DNA of 64,000 nucleotides from Ruminococcus sp. (GTDB lineage: Bacteria > Bacillota > Clostridia > Oscillospirales > Ruminococcaceae): NCBI GenBank assembly GCA_017521805.1, contig JAFXDK010000085.1, positions 1 through 64,000 of the forward strand. The letters are read 5' to 3'. Positions 1 to 10,816 of the stretch are shown piece after piece. The notes under the pieces were generated by a model. The model was given only the letters and a program-made list of their open reading frames with translations. It ran no database searches and was not told the origin of the DNA. Every line of letters starts with the position of its first letter. Positions within the stretch are counted from its first letter, which is position 1. The translations under genes were made by a program, and so were the position numbers.

Positions 1-144
1 CGGCAAACTTTCTATGCCAAATATCACTTACTGCGTTGCCAAACCTTGCAATACATCAAGTATTACTGCGGTTTGTCGCCTTGTAACTGATATTTGTCAT
101 ACACGAAATTTCGCTCGTGTTCCGGTTTTTAGAGAACCCCTTAA
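1..144. repeat. MITE-like inverted-repeat element, copy A (left end outside window)
   Basis: This copy is closely similar to 10439-10610: the stretch from about 34 to 144 aligns almost base for base, including GCAATACATCAAGTATTACT against GCAATATATCAAGTAATACT. The right end reads GGTTTTTAGAGAACCCCTTAA, matching the ends of the two other copies. The interior is self-complementary around 'ccaaacc...ggtttg', so the transcript would fold into a long hairpin. No coding capacity is seen. It lies directly upstream of the gene at 181. Confidence 0.75.
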
Positions 145-180
145 GATATTGTCTTAGTTCAAAAGGAGATGTATTAACCA

Positions 181-822
181 ATGAAAAAAAGAATTATTAT
201 GTCAATCCTTGGAGTGATGATTGGCGCTGTTAGCGTAGCCATTTTTAAAATGGCAGCATTCGGAGTTGATCCGTTTCAGTCGTTTATGAGCGGAATAAGC
301 AATCTTATTCCAATAAGTTTTGGTACGTTATATGTAATTGTAAATGCTTTGCTGCTTACATTCAGCTTGATTTTTGATCGCCATTATATTGGCATTGCCA
401 CATTTATCAATCTTTTTCTTTTGGGATACGTTACGGAATATTCATACAAGCTGTTCCAATGGCTTATTTCCGAGCCGTCACTATTACTCCGCATCATTTT
501 CCTCATTGCAGGTATCGTTATAATATGCATTGGCTCTTCACTGTACATAACCGCAGACCTTGGAGTTTCAACCTACGATGCAGTAGCGTTGATTATGGCA
601 AATAAGTGGAAGATAGGTCAATTCAAGTTCATCCGTGTATGTACCGATGTATGCTGTGTAGTTCTTGGCGTTATAATGTTTGTTGCAGGCGGCGGACAAT
701 TCGGTAAAATTCCCACCATTACAGGTATAGGCACGATAATTACTGCCTTTTTCATGGGTCCACTGATTGAATTTTTTAATATTCATATTTCAAGAAAAAT
801 CTTAAATACTTCGGAAAAATAA
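181..822 (+). CDS. YczE/YitT-like integral membrane protein
   Basis: The product is a 213-residue protein that is almost entirely hydrophobic, with about five or six membrane helices and a short basic C-terminal tail. The Gly/Asp-containing segments 'FGVDPFQ' (about residue 27) and 'LGVSTYDA' (about residue 123) occur twice in equivalent positions, the internal-repeat pattern I associate with the YczE/YyaS/YitT membrane family. The substrate and function of that family are not established, so none is assigned. The start is supported by AAAGGAGATG about 12 bases upstream. It stands alone between a repeat element and a broken catalase gene; no operon partner is visible. Confidence 0.75.
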   Translation: MKKRIIMSILGVMIGAVSVAIFKMAAFGVDPFQSFMSGISNLIPISFGTLYVIVNALLLTFSLIFDRHYIGIATFINLFLLGYVTEYSYKLFQWLISEPSLLLRIIFLIAGIVIICIGSSLYITADLGVSTYDAVALIMANKWKIGQFKFIRVCTDVCCVVLGVIMFVAGGGQFGKIPTITGIGTIITAFFMGPLIEFFNIHISRKILNTSEK

Positions 823-928
823 TTTATAAATTCTGATGTTTGACACTATTGAATTGTATGGAAAGCTGTGAAAGCAGTATAAAACCCGCTAATCTGGTAA
901 TACTATTACCGAAAGTGAGGTTGAAACT

Positions 929-1597
929 ATGTTCAAACACGAAAAAAAGCTTTTTCATCCCGTGGCAATTGAAAAGCCTAATCTGCAGTATGCTGCACTT
1001 TTACAGGAGCAGCTTGGAGGTGCAAATGGTGAACTTAAGGCGGCGATGCAGTATATGTCACAGAGTTTTCGCATAAAGGATCCCGAAATCAAGGACTTAT
1101 TTCTTGATATTGCGGCTGAAGAACTTGGTCACATGGAAATGGTAGCACAGACAATCAATCTTTTAAATGGTCACGATGTAAATGCATCAGAAGTTCCATA
1201 CGGTGAAATACAAACTCACGTGCTTATGGGACTTAATCCCGGCTTAATCAATGCATCGGGCTACTCCTGGACGGGCGATTATGTAAGCGTAACTGGCGAT
1301 CTCTGTGCTGATCTGCTTTCAAATATTGCCTCAGAACAGAGAGCAAAGGTTGTGTATGAATAACTTTATCGACAGATTGAAGATAAAAAAGTGCGTGAAA
1401 CAATTGATTTCTTGCTGAATCGTGAAGAAGCTCACAACGCAATGTTTCGTGAGGCATTTAATAAGGTGCAGAACAGCGGTTCAAACCGCGATTTTGGTAC
1501 AACAAAGGCTGCTAAAATGTATTTCAGCATGTCGGAGCCGTCCCCTGCTGATACGCCGTTTCCAAATACAAATGTACAGCCGCCTTCTTTCAACTGA
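929..1597 (+). pseudogene. Manganese catalase / CotJC family gene interrupted by an in-frame TAA
   Basis: The reading frame encodes a manganese (non-haem) catalase-type four-helix protein that would remove H2O2 with a di-Mn centre. Metal-ligand candidates are in place: E35 ('GANGEL'), E65 and H68 ('EELGH'), E136 ('ASEQRA') and H169 ('EEAHNAMF'). At 1361-1363 a TAA follows 'KVVYE'; the same frame continues 'LYRQIEDKKVRETIDF', where family members normally have a tyrosine (one base from TAA). Translation therefore yields 144 residues lacking the last histidine ligand. A downstream ATG at 1391 could give only the 68-residue tail. The start has GTGAGG upstream. A recent nonsense mutation or a base-call error are the two explanations; the stop is not TGA, so selenocysteine is excluded. 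Confidence 0.85.
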
Positions 1598-1640
1598 GAA
1601 AATTGTTCGGCGCTGTAAAAAAACTCGGTATAATAGAAAT

Positions 1641-1690
1641 AGCCGCACAGGAGAACAACGTAGAATCGTTGTTTCTGTGCGGCTATTTTT
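1641..1690. terminator. Strong hairpin terminator, possibly shared by both strands
   Basis: AGCCGCACAG and CTGTGCGGCT form the outer stem, extended by AACAACG/CGTTGTT around a short loop, followed by ATTTTT on the plus strand. It follows the catalase pseudogene. In the minus direction it would end transcripts running through atpC and the dockerin fragment. Confidence 0.8.
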
Positions 1691-1735
1691 GAAAGATATT
1701 GTGTTTTGGGGAGTTTTTTTACACCCACGTTGTTA

Positions 1736-1912
1736 CTATAGCTTTATAATTTCTTTTCGCATTTCAATTATGTCAAAAACATCAATTATTCCGTCATTAT
1801 ACAAATTCCCTGCCTGGCAATCTGTAAGTGTACCTGTGCCAAGCAAATATTTTCAAGCATAACAAGGTCGGCAACTGTAAAATTACCGTCTACATTCACA
1901 TCGCCTGTGATT
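1736..1912 (-). pseudogene. C-terminal dockerin type I fragment with a one-base frameshift
   Basis: Read on the minus strand, this stretch encodes two Ca2+-binding dockerin repeats: 'GDVNVDGNFTVADLVMLEN', then after a frameshift 'LGTGTLTDCQAGNLYNDG' and 'IIDVFDIIEMRKEIIKL' before a TAG at 1736-1738. Inserting one T in 'aatattt' (about 1847) restores a Y-L-L-G linker typical of these domains. Known dockerins bind cohesins of cellulosome scaffolds. No start codon, signal peptide or enzyme domain precedes it. The fragment begins right after the stop codon of the epsilon subunit gene, so it is the stranded tail of a larger secreted protein whose body has been deleted or moved. Confidence 0.85.
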
Positions 1913-1915
1913 GTT

Positions 1916-3576
<1,661 letters not shown>

Positions 3577-3664
3577 TTATACCACCTTCAAGACGAAAGA
3601 TATGCTGTCGTCTAATACATTGTGTTTGGTCCACCAATCAGGCGGAACAATATAATTGTTTGTG

Positions 3665-4468
3665 TTACATACCGCTTCCGGCGACAATCTCCGTAATTTC
3701 CTGCGTGATTGCGCTCTGTCTTGCACGGTTATAAGCAAGCTGTAAATCATCTATCATCTGCTTGGCATTTTTTCCTGCGGAATCCATTGCACAGCGTCTT
3801 GCAGCAACTTCGCTTATGAAGCTTTCACGCACATGTGCTACAATCATACCTGCCACATACAGCGGAACAGCGGTATTGAGAACGGAAAGCTCATCAGGTT
3901 CAAAGATTATACCTGTCATATCGTCTGTTTCCTCAGAACGTACCAGCGGAAGAATCCAGCTGATTCTTGCTTCCTGTGACATCATGGAGATATATTCCGT
4001 GCTGATAATGCCTACACGGTCGATACTGCCCTCAGAGAATTCGCTGCAAAGCTTCTTTGAAAGAGCAGATGCCTGTTCAAAGCTGAAATACTCGGCATTG
4101 TACTCGCCGCCGAATATATCGCAGGCGCGTTTTCCTACTGCGATAAACTCTGCATCGGGATATTGTTTGGCAAGTCTGAAAACGTTAGAGTTGTATCCCC
4201 CTGCCAGACCTCTGTCACCTGCAATAACAATAATACAGGTTTTACCCTCGCCTCTCTGCTCCATATATGGACTTTTCGCACATTCCTTGCTGTTTGCAAG
4301 ATTTTGTACAACTTTTTCAATCATTCCTGCATATTCACGGCTTTTCAGCATTGCCTCCATAGCCTTGCGAATCTTTGAAGAAGCCACAAGTCCCATTGCA
4401 GTTGTGAGATGAAGTGTGGAATCGACGCTTTTTATGCGGTTACGCAGTTTTTTTGTATCGACACCCAT
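3665..4468 (-). CDS. atpG: ATP synthase F1 gamma subunit
   Basis: This is the central rotor shaft of F1. The protein has 267 residues, slightly short for the family. The N-terminal helix 'KLRNRIKSVDSTLHLTTAMGLVASSKI' and the C-terminal helix 'MDSAGKNAKQMIDDLQLAYNRARQ...ITQEITEIVAG' are the two conserved coiled-coil arms. The middle 'CIIVIAGDRGLAGGYNSNV' is the conserved core strand and loop. It begins five bases after the atpA stop, so is co-translated with it. Confidence 0.96.
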   Translation of the reverse strand: MGVDTKKLRNRIKSVDSTLHLTTAMGLVASSKIRKAMEAMLKSREYAGMIEKVVQNLANSKECAKSPYMEQRGEGKTCIIVIAGDRGLAGGYNSNVFRLAKQYPDAEFIAVGKRACDIFGGEYNAEYFSFEQASALSKKLCSEFSEGSIDRVGIISTEYISMMSQEARISWILPLVRSEETDDMTGIIFEPDELSVLNTAVPLYVAGMIVAHVRESFISEVAARRCAMDSAGKNAKQMIDDLQLAYNRARQSAITQEITEIVAGSGM

Positions 4469-4473
4469 TCAGC

Positions 4474-5967
4474 TCACCTCTGCATTTCGCTCAATGCCTT
4501 TTTAAGCTCCTCAACATCTTCATCCTCAAAGAAGCCCTGTTCAAAGCGAACAAGAAGCTCATTGTATTCGGCTTCAAGTCTGTCATAAAGTCTCTGCTCA
4601 TAATCCTTAACTTTATTTACAGGAGTATCATTAAGATATCCCTTGGTTACGGCATAAACTATAGCTACCTGACAGCCCACTCTGACGGGAGAATTTCGAC
4701 TCTGTTTGAGAACTTCAACGATTCGCTCACCGAGAGCAAGTCTTGCCTTTGTATCTGCGTCGAGGTCACTTCCAAACTGTGAAAACGCCTGAAGCTCACG
4801 ATACTGTGAATACAGAAGCTTAAGCTCACCCGAAACCTTTTTCATTGCCTTTAACTGAGCAGAACCGCCAACTCGGCTTACAGAGATACCGGGATTTATT
4901 GCAGGCATGATTCCTGCGTGGAAAAGCTCTGTTTCAAGGAATATTTGTCCGTCTGTAATTGAAATTACGTTTGTGGGGATATATGCTGAAACGTCGCCTG
5001 CCTGAGTTTCAATAATCGGCAGAGCTGTAATAGAACCTCCGCCGTATTCATGAGCAACATTTGCTGCACGTTCAAGCAGTCTTGAATGGAGATAGAATAC
5101 ATCTCCGGGATAAGCCTCACGTCCGGGAGGTCTGCGTATAAGCAGGGACAGCGCACGATAAGCAACAGCGTGCTTTGAAAGGTCATCATATATAATAAGG
5201 ACATCTTTCCCCTGCTCTCTGAAATACTCAGCCATAGCACAGCCAGAATAGGGAGCTATATACTGCAAGGGAGCAGTTTCCGATGCAGATGCGGATACAA
5301 TAATTGTGTATTCCATAGCGCCTGCTCTTTCAAGCTCATTTGCAAGCTGTACAACTGATGTACTCTTCTGACCGATAGCTACATATATACATATAACATC
5401 AGTATTGCGCTGATTTATAATTGTATCAATAGCGATTTCTGTCTTACCTGTCTGACGGTCACCAATCAAAAGCTCACGCTGACCTCTGCCTATAGGAATC
5501 ATACTGTCTATAGCCTTGATACCTGTCTGGAGAGGAACGTCAACACTCTTTCTCTCGATAATTCCGGGAGCGTCATTTTCAACGGGACGGGTTCCGCTTG
5601 ATACAATGGGTCCTTTACCATCAATAGGCTCACCCAGAGCATTAACAACTCTGCCGAGGAAGCCCTCACCAACGGGAACAGATACTACTTTACCCGTTCT
5701 GCGTACAGTCGTGCCCTCTTTGATATTATTTTTATCTGACAAAAGAGCAACTGATACTGTTTCATCCTCCAGGTTCTGAGCCATACCGAAGCTACCGTCT
5801 TCAAATTCAAGAAGCTCGCTTGCCATACACTCTCTGATACCATAAACTCTTGCGATACCGTCTCCTACAAGAATAACCGTACCTGTTTCACGCATTTCAA
5901 TACGTGATTTATAGTTCTTAATCTGAGCTTTAATAATTCCGCTGATTTCCTCAGGTTTTCCGCTCAT
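4474..5967 (-). CDS. atpA: ATP synthase F1 alpha subunit
   Basis: This is the non-catalytic nucleotide-binding subunit that alternates with beta. It has 497 residues. Walker A GDRQTGKT lies at 169-176, '[46 protein letters not shown]' contains the arginine-rich catalytic interface including the alpha arginine finger region ('[11 protein letters not shown]'). The start overlaps the atpH stop as ATGA. The C-terminal helical bundle is intact. Confidence 0.98.
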   Translation of the reverse strand: MSGKPEEISGIIKAQIKNYKSRIEMRETGTVILVGDGIARVYGIRECMASELLEFEDGSFGMAQNLEDETVSVALLSDKNNIKEGTTVRRTGKVVSVPVGEGFLGRVVNALGEPIDGKGPIVSSGTRPVENDAPGIIERKSVDVPLQTGIKAIDSMIPIGRGQRELLIGDRQTGKTEIAIDTIINQRNTDVICIYVAIGQKSTSVVQLANELERAGAMEYTIIVSASASETAPLQYIAPYSGCAMAEYFREQGKDVLIIYDDLSKHAVAYRALSLLIRRPPGREAYPGDVFYLHSRLLERAANVAHEYGGGSITALPIIETQAGDVSAYIPTNVISITDGQIFLETELFHAGIMPAINPGISVSRVGGSAQLKAMKKVSGELKLLYSQYRELQAFSQFGSDLDADTKARLALGERIVEVLKQSRNSPVRVGCQVAIVYAVTKGYLNDTPVNKVKDYEQRLYDRLEAEYNELLVRFEQGFFEDEDVEELKKALSEMQR

Positions 5968-6494
5968 CTGCCAATCACTTCCTTTACTTCATGCAGGGAT
6001 CTGCGCAGACTTCCGTCAATTATCCTGCCTTCTGTTTCAATGATTACACCGCCCATAATCGAGGGATCTGTAATACATTCCATAACTATTCTTTTCTTAA
6101 TAAGTTTTTCAAGCTTTAATCTTATACCGTCCATTTCTGACTGTGTAAGCTTTACAGCACTTGTTATCTTTGCAACAGCAATATTTTCCGAAGCATCAAC
6201 AAGCTTTACGTAGTCGGCAACGCACTGACTGAACAGCTGTATTCGCCCCTTTTCGCAGAGCAGCTGAATAAACATAACGATATATTCGGGAACTCTGCCT
6301 GCAAAAGCATCTTCAACAGCTTTTAAACGTTCAGAAAGCGGTATGCCGGGACAAATGAGAAATTCGATATACTCAGGATTTTCCCCGAAAGCCGCAGACA
6401 GCATTTCCAGCGTTTTAGCATATTCCTTTCTGGAATTTTCCTCACAGGCTATCTCGTAAAGCGCCTCAGCATATTCTCTAATTATTTCTGTCAT
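5964..6494 (-). CDS. atpH: ATP synthase F1 delta subunit (OSCP)
   Basis: The stator subunit joins the top of the F1 head to subunit b. The product has 176 residues. The N-terminal six-helix domain begins '[19 protein letters not shown]', and the C-terminal part '[25 protein letters not shown]...[19 protein letters not shown]' is the conserved OSCP signature. Several starts are close together (GTG 6503, ATG 6500, ATG 6494); the AGGTG motif is spaced best for 6494. The gene overlaps the end of atpF and the start of atpA. Confidence 0.93.
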   Translation of the reverse strand: MTEIIREYAEALYEIACEENSRKEYAKTLEMLSAAFGENPEYIEFLICPGIPLSERLKAVEDAFAGRVPEYIVMFIQLLCEKGRIQLFSQCVADYVKLVDASENIAVAKITSAVKLTQSEMDGIRLKLEKLIKKRIVMECITDPSIMGGVIIETEGRIIDGSLRRSLHEVKEVIGR

Positions 6495-6993
6495 CGTCAT
6501 CACCTATTCCTGCAATAAAGGAATCGATCATTGCATGATGATCCTGCATATTGATTTCTCTGCCAAGAATTTTTTCGGTAAGCGCCGCTGAAACGTTGAC
6601 AATTTCCAATTTTATGCCTTCCTCAGCACCGCGGCGTTCAAGCTCTGCGGCATTCTGAGCCTGACGTACAATACCGTCAGCCATATTTCTTGCGTCAGCA
6701 ATAATTCTATCGCTGTGATTCTTTGCATCTTCAGAAGCAGTTCTGATAATAGCATCAGCTTCTTCTCCTGCACTTCGGAGCTTTTCCTCCCATGCCTTTT
6801 TGTTTTCCTCAGCCTCGCTTACACTTTTATCTGCTTCTTCGTACTTGCTTTCAAGAGTTTTCTGTCTTTCCTCAAGTACATTCTTTACAGGTCTGAACAG
6901 AAGCTTCTTTAATATCGTGAACAGTATTGCAAGATTTGCAAGGGATATTACTATCTGCCAGAAATTGACAGAAATTACATCTAACGACTGCAT
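6478..6993 (-). CDS. atpF: ATP synthase Fo b subunit
   Basis: This is the peripheral stalk subunit, of 171 residues. One N-terminal membrane helix (about 10-32, 'FWQIVISLANLAILFTILKK') is followed by the 'LLFRPVKNVLEERQKTLE' turn and a long charged coiled coil of Glu/Lys/Ala-rich heptads to about residue 150. The C-terminal '[10 protein letters not shown]' is encoded in the overlap with atpH. It starts 17 bases after the atpE stop. Confidence 0.95.
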   Translation of the reverse strand: MQSLDVISVNFWQIVISLANLAILFTILKKLLFRPVKNVLEERQKTLESKYEEADKSVSEAEENKKAWEEKLRSAGEEADAIIRTASEDAKNHSDRIIADARNMADGIVRQAQNAAELERRGAEEGIKLEIVNVSAALTEKILGREINMQDHHAMIDSFIAGIGDDDDRNN

Positions 6994-7010
6994 TCAATCA
7001 ACCTCAAATC

Positions 7011-7310
<300 letters not shown>

Positions 7311-8189
7311 TTAATTATTTTTTACTGCCTTGCGTCGGAAATATTCATCAGCAGGGAAACCTCCTGCTACATAAAGCATCGTCAGCATAGCAAAAATATA
7401 AGCCTGAAGCACTCCGCTGAACACGTCAAAGTATATTGACAATACAGCGGGAATACCTATCTGAAAAAGCGGAAATTCTCCCAGAAACCCGGGAAGCTTT
7501 CCTAAGATTATTGCCGAAAGTCCCTGCAGACCTGAGGCAAGAAGCACGGAAATTACAGATCCTGAAAGCACATTTCCGTAATGACGGAATGCCATAGATA
7601 TAGGAGTTGCAATTTCACTTATAATATTGAGAGGTGCAAGCAGAACAGGATCTGCAAAGCTTTTTGCATACACCACAGGACCGCACTTCATCTTGTAATA
7701 GGTTATAAGGAAAAATACAAGTATTGCCCAACCTGCTGTTACATTTACATCAGATGTGGGAGCATAAAGTCCGAAAAGTGCCATGAGACTTGAAAATGCT
7801 GACAATGCTAGTATTGCCGCAATAAAAGGAGCAAATCCGCTGAAATACTCCCCCATATTGCCATTTACAAGTTTTTCTGTGTTTTCGACAATCCATTCGG
7901 CAACATGCTGCCGCTTTGTATCGGCTTTTTCCTTGATTCCATGAGTGAGGAATAAGCATAGTCCAATTATGGAAATCATTACAAGCCATGAATTTATCTG
8001 AGATTCTGTTATTGGAAGATCCTGAATCGGTAATTTCAGCGTAAAGAAAATCCGTGCTCCCGAAATAGCAATGTCATCGCTTTGCGGAGTAGTCAGTATC
8101 TTGATTATAATACCGCACACAATCGGAAGAATTATCATCAGCATATATACCGTATCAAGCATTTTAAAACGCTCTTTATTATTCTCCAT
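7311..8189 (-). CDS. atpB: ATP synthase Fo a subunit
   Basis: This is the ion-channel stator subunit, 292 residues with about six membrane helices. The essential arginine is in 'PISMAFRHYGNVLSGSVI' near residue 210, the helix that faces the c-ring; the terminal helices 'LFQIGIPAVLSIYFDVFSGVLQAYIFAMLTMLYVAGG' are typical. Start 8189 is preferred to 8207 because AGGTGG lies about eight bases upstream and the longer form would sit inside the previous gene. It overlaps the AtpI-like gene by 11 bases and ends 15 bases before atpE. Confidence 0.95.
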   Translation of the reverse strand: MENNKERFKMLDTVYMLMIILPIVCGIIIKILTTPQSDDIAISGARIFFTLKLPIQDLPITESQINSWLVMISIIGLCLFLTHGIKEKADTKRQHVAEWIVENTEKLVNGNMGEYFSGFAPFIAAILALSAFSSLMALFGLYAPTSDVNVTAGWAILVFFLITYYKMKCGPVVYAKSFADPVLLAPLNIISEIATPISMAFRHYGNVLSGSVISVLLASGLQGLSAIILGKLPGFLGEFPLFQIGIPAVLSIYFDVFSGVLQAYIFAMLTMLYVAGGFPADEYFRRKAVKNN

Positions 8190-8592
8190 TTTTCTCCACC
8201 TTTCCATTAATTGCTATTCTGTCACGCAGTGGTATAAGGGATATTGCTATACGCGGGAAAAACAGAGGAATAACAGCTGCTACTCCATTCATAAAAGGAA
8301 TTGCTATTGCTATTACACAAGTAATGAGGAGCATCATATTTCTCAGTGTTTGTGACAATTTCATCAATGTTGCTGCTTCTTTTTCATCTTTTAATATAGC
8401 TTTTTGAATGGTGATTCCCATAAGAAGAAAATTTACTATAGCAACAGCTCCGCCGAAAATATTTCCCAGCAGTACGGTGTAATCCCATTTTCCGATTATA
8501 AGAAATACAGCTTCCATAATAACGCTGAGTATAATAGTAATTCCTGCAATATATCTGGTTTCCCTCATGACAGTTTCATCTATTTTTGCCAT
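8179..8592 (-). CDS. atpI: AtpI-like ATP synthase assembly protein
   Basis: This is a 137-residue protein with about four membrane helices arranged as two hairpins, 'YIAGITIILSVIMEAVFLIIG' first and 'MMLLITCVIAIAIPFMNGVAAVIPLFFPRIAI' last. Position as first gene of the ATP synthase operon and topology fit ATP synthase protein I, an accessory factor linked in other bacteria to c-ring assembly. Sequence conservation of this family is low, so the assignment leans on context. Start at 8592 follows AAAGGA; longer starts at 8613 and 8637 are possible. Confidence 0.75.
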   Translation of the reverse strand: MAKIDETVMRETRYIAGITIILSVIMEAVFLIIGKWDYTVLLGNIFGGAVAIVNFLLMGITIQKAILKDEKEAATLMKLSQTLRNMMLLITCVIAIAIPFMNGVAAVIPLFFPRIAISLIPLRDRIAINGKVEKNGE

Positions 8593-8690
8593 AAGATATC
8601 GTTTTCCTTTCTGCATACTGATATTGATACGCACCATATCGCAATTTAATTATGCACAATATCATTACACAATTTACAGACTGCCTTATT

Positions 8691-8720
8691 ATTATACCAT
8701 TTTGCACTATATCTTGTCAA
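8691..8720 (-). promoter_or_regulatory. Promoter of the ATP synthase operon
   Basis: On the minus strand TTGACA (8715-8720) and TATAAT (8691-8696) are separated by 18 bases, both perfect sigma-A hexamers. The predicted start of transcription is about 90 bases before the atpI start. Confidence 0.8.
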
Positions 8721-8756
8721 GAAGTTTATGAATTTTTTCCAAAAAAACATTTTTGA

Positions 8757-8796
8757 ATTTTTTTTGAGAAAAATGTTCGTTCTCATCTCAAAAAAA
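8757..8796. repeat. AT-rich inverted repeat
   Basis: TTTTTTTGAGA and TCTCAAAAAAA flank a short centre upstream of the atp promoter. It could act as a terminator-like hairpin in the minus direction or simply be AT-rich spacer DNA. Confidence 0.4.
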
Positions 8797-8872
8797 TAAC
8801 AACTTTCTCCTAAAAAAATTCTTCTTTTTTCTGCTCAAAATCTACTTTTTATGCTGCCTAAAAAATTCAAGA

Positions 8873-8971
8873 GGAGACCTCTAAAAACCCCCAGTTTTGA
8901 AAGCCTGGTAACGTATTTTAGGGCTTTGTCGACTGCGAATCAAGTAAAAAGATAGGTTTTTAGAGGTTCCC
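8873..8971. repeat. MITE-like inverted-repeat element, copy C
   Basis: The ends read GGAGACCTCTAAAAACC and GGTTTTTAGAGGTTCCC, inverted repeats matching at about 15 of 17 positions and matching the ends of copies A and B (CTCTAAAAACC). The 99-base element has an interior different from, and shorter than, that of the other copies. It lies between the divergent atp and UDP-sugar pyrophosphorylase promoters and has no coding capacity. The rest of the 8593-9208 gap holds the two promoters and AT-rich spacer. Confidence 0.7.
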
Positions 8972-9145
8972 AAGAATTATTTGGGGAGCAATAGTACGGG
9001 ATAGCTATACCTTTTTCGCCGCTAATACGGCAGAAATACAACAAATTATCCTACATATTAGCCGCTTTTTCACATTTTCAACCGAATAAGCGGTGTTCAT
9101 TACTGCAATTATATTTACTTATATGTTTTAAATTAATTATTAATA

Positions 9146-9174
9146 TTGACCTTTTAAACAAAATGTGATATAAT
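9146..9174 (+). promoter_or_regulatory. Promoter for the UDP-sugar pyrophosphorylase gene
   Basis: TTGACC and TATAAT are separated by 17 bases, 34 bases before the start codon; AAGGGGG provides the ribosome site. Confidence 0.75.
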
Positions 9175-9208
9175 AAACATGATTATATTATTATAAGGGG
9201 GAATCTCC

Positions 9209-10438
9209 ATGAATTATGAATCAACTGTTAAACTTCTTTCTCGCTTCGGACAGGAGCACTTACTCAGATATTACGATGAATTAACTGATACTGAGCGTTC
9301 TGAACTCATTTCACAGATTAAAGAAATAGACTTTTCTATTTTGGATTCGCTCAAACCAGAAAATTCTCATGAACACCAGAGGGGTGCAGTTTCACCTCTT
9401 GAAGCAGTCACAATTGATAATATAACTGCTAAAGGTGATGAATATCTCAACTGCGGATTATCTGCTATAAGAGAAGGCAAGGTTGCAGCGGTTCTCCTTG
9501 CAGGCGGACAAGGTACACGACTTGGATTCGATAAGGCTAAGGGAATGTTCAATATCGGTGTAAATCGTGAACTTTATATATTTGAATGTCTTATCAATAA
9601 TCTTATGGACGTAGTCAAACAGTCAGGAACTTGGATTCATTTTATTATCATGACAAGTAGAATCAATAACAAAGAAACCGTTGAATTTCTTGATAAACAC
9701 AATTATTTCGGTTACAACAAGGAATATGTTCACTTCTTTATTCAAGATATGGCGCCCTGTGTGGATTTAAAAGGAAAAATCCTCATGGAAAGCAAATCCA
9801 AGATTGCGATGTCTCCCAATGGGAATGGCGGTTGGTTCTCGTCACTTGTAGATTCCGGTATATTTGATATGCTCAAATCTCAGGGAGTTGAATGGCTGAA
9901 CGTATTTGCTGTAGACAATGTTTTACAGAGAATTGCAGACCCTATGTTCGTCGGCGCTGTTATCAGCACAGGCAGTGATGCCGGAAGTAAAGTAGTGCCC
10001 AAGGTAGCACCGGAAGAAAAAGTTGGTGTTATGTGTCTTGATGACGATAAACCGTCTATTATTGAGTATTTTGAGCTTTCCGATAAAATGAGAAATTTAA
10101 GAGATGACAAAGGTGAACTTGTATATAAATACGGTGTAATACTCAATTACCTTTTCAATATGGATTGCCTTGTTGAAATAAATAAAAATAAGCTTCCTAT
10201 TCATATTTCAGAAAAGAAAATACCTCATATAGACGAAAACGGCGAGTGTATCAAACCTGAAAAAACAAATGGATACAAATTTGAAACACTAATCCTTGAT
10301 ATGATTCAAATGAACAAATCTTGTCTTCCATATGAGGTTATACGTAGCAAAGAGTTTGCTCCTGTTAAAAATGATACCGGTGCTGACTCCGTAGATACTG
10401 CACGTGAACTTCTTATTAAAAACGGTGTGAATATATAA
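9209..10438 (+). CDS. UDPGP-family UTP-sugar-1-phosphate uridylyltransferase
   Basis: The enzyme would convert UTP and a sugar-1-phosphate (glucose or N-acetylglucosamine) to UDP-sugar and pyrophosphate for cell-wall or polysaccharide synthesis. The 409-residue protein has the nucleotide-binding signature 'LLAGGQGTRLGFDKAKGMF' near residue 95, 'GNGGWFSSL' and 'FAVDNVLQRIADP', the layout of the eukaryote-type UDP-GlcNAc/UDP-Glc pyrophosphorylases (AGX/UGP) rather than of bacterial GalU or GlmU. The exact sugar cannot be read from sequence. It is monocistronic, with its own promoter, and its stop codon touches repeat element B, which may serve as its terminator. Confidence 0.88.
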   Translation: MNYESTVKLLSRFGQEHLLRYYDELTDTERSELISQIKEIDFSILDSLKPENSHEHQRGAVSPLEAVTIDNITAKGDEYLNCGLSAIREGKVAAVLLAGGQGTRLGFDKAKGMFNIGVNRELYIFECLINNLMDVVKQSGTWIHFIIMTSRINNKETVEFLDKHNYFGYNKEYVHFFIQDMAPCVDLKGKILMESKSKIAMSPNGNGGWFSSLVDSGIFDMLKSQGVEWLNVFAVDNVLQRIADPMFVGAVISTGSDAGSKVVPKVAPEEKVGVMCLDDDKPSIIEYFELSDKMRNLRDDKGELVYKYGVILNYLFNMDCLVEINKNKLPIHISEKKIPHIDENGECIKPEKTNGYKFETLILDMIQMNKSCLPYEVIRSKEFAPVKNDTGADSVDTARELLIKNGVNI

Positions 10439-10610
10439 TTAAGGAAATCTCTAAAAACCTCCCTCACAGCTGAATTTCTTTGACAAGCATTATTTGCTGT
10501 GTTGACAAACCTTGCAATATATCAAGTAATACTGCGGTTTGTCGCCTGGTAAATAATATTTGTCATATATGAAATTCATCTTGTGTTCCGATTTTTAAGG
10601 AACTCCTTAA
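10439..10610. repeat. MITE-like inverted-repeat element, copy B (complete)
   Basis: The 172-base element has ends TTAAGGAAATCTCTAAAAACC and CGATTTTTAAGGAACTCCTTAA and an interior nearly identical to copy A, including the self-complementary CAAACC/GGTTTG block. It begins immediately after the TAA of the preceding gene. Ends carrying TTAA suggest a TTAA or TA target, but no flanking duplication can be proved. Confidence 0.75.
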
Positions 10611-10713
10611 GACTTTAATTCTATATCACAGTTATTTGATTGTGCAAAATAAACAAAGTGAATATGTGGAAAATATTGAATTATACAATTTTGCGTTATA
10701 CACAAAAAAAGCT

Positions 10714-10742
10714 TTGACAAAATTGTATAATTGTGATATAAT
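10714..10742 (+). promoter_or_regulatory. Promoter of minD-mgsA
   Basis: Perfect TTGACA and TATAAT with a 17-base spacer, 74 bases before the minD start. The leader contains no obvious regulatory fold. Confidence 0.8.
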
Positions 10743-10816
10743 ATACATTAGGAATATAGTTTATAAATGAATTATGCTCTGGAGCTTGTCTCTATTGAGC
10801 AGCGAAAGGAAATGCC

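Noticed and set aside
840..1076. Open frame overlapping the start of the catalase gene
   Set aside because: No ribosome site, composition unlike a protein, and fully explained by the catalase reading frame.
1361..1363. Programmed recoding (selenocysteine or pyrrolysine) at the catalase stop
   Set aside because: The codon is TAA, not TGA or TAG, and no recoding signal is evident.
8593..9208. A possible replication origin in the AT-rich divergent gap
   Set aside because: No DnaA-box cluster and no dnaA, dnaN or rnpA nearby; AT-richness is explained by the two promoters and spacer.
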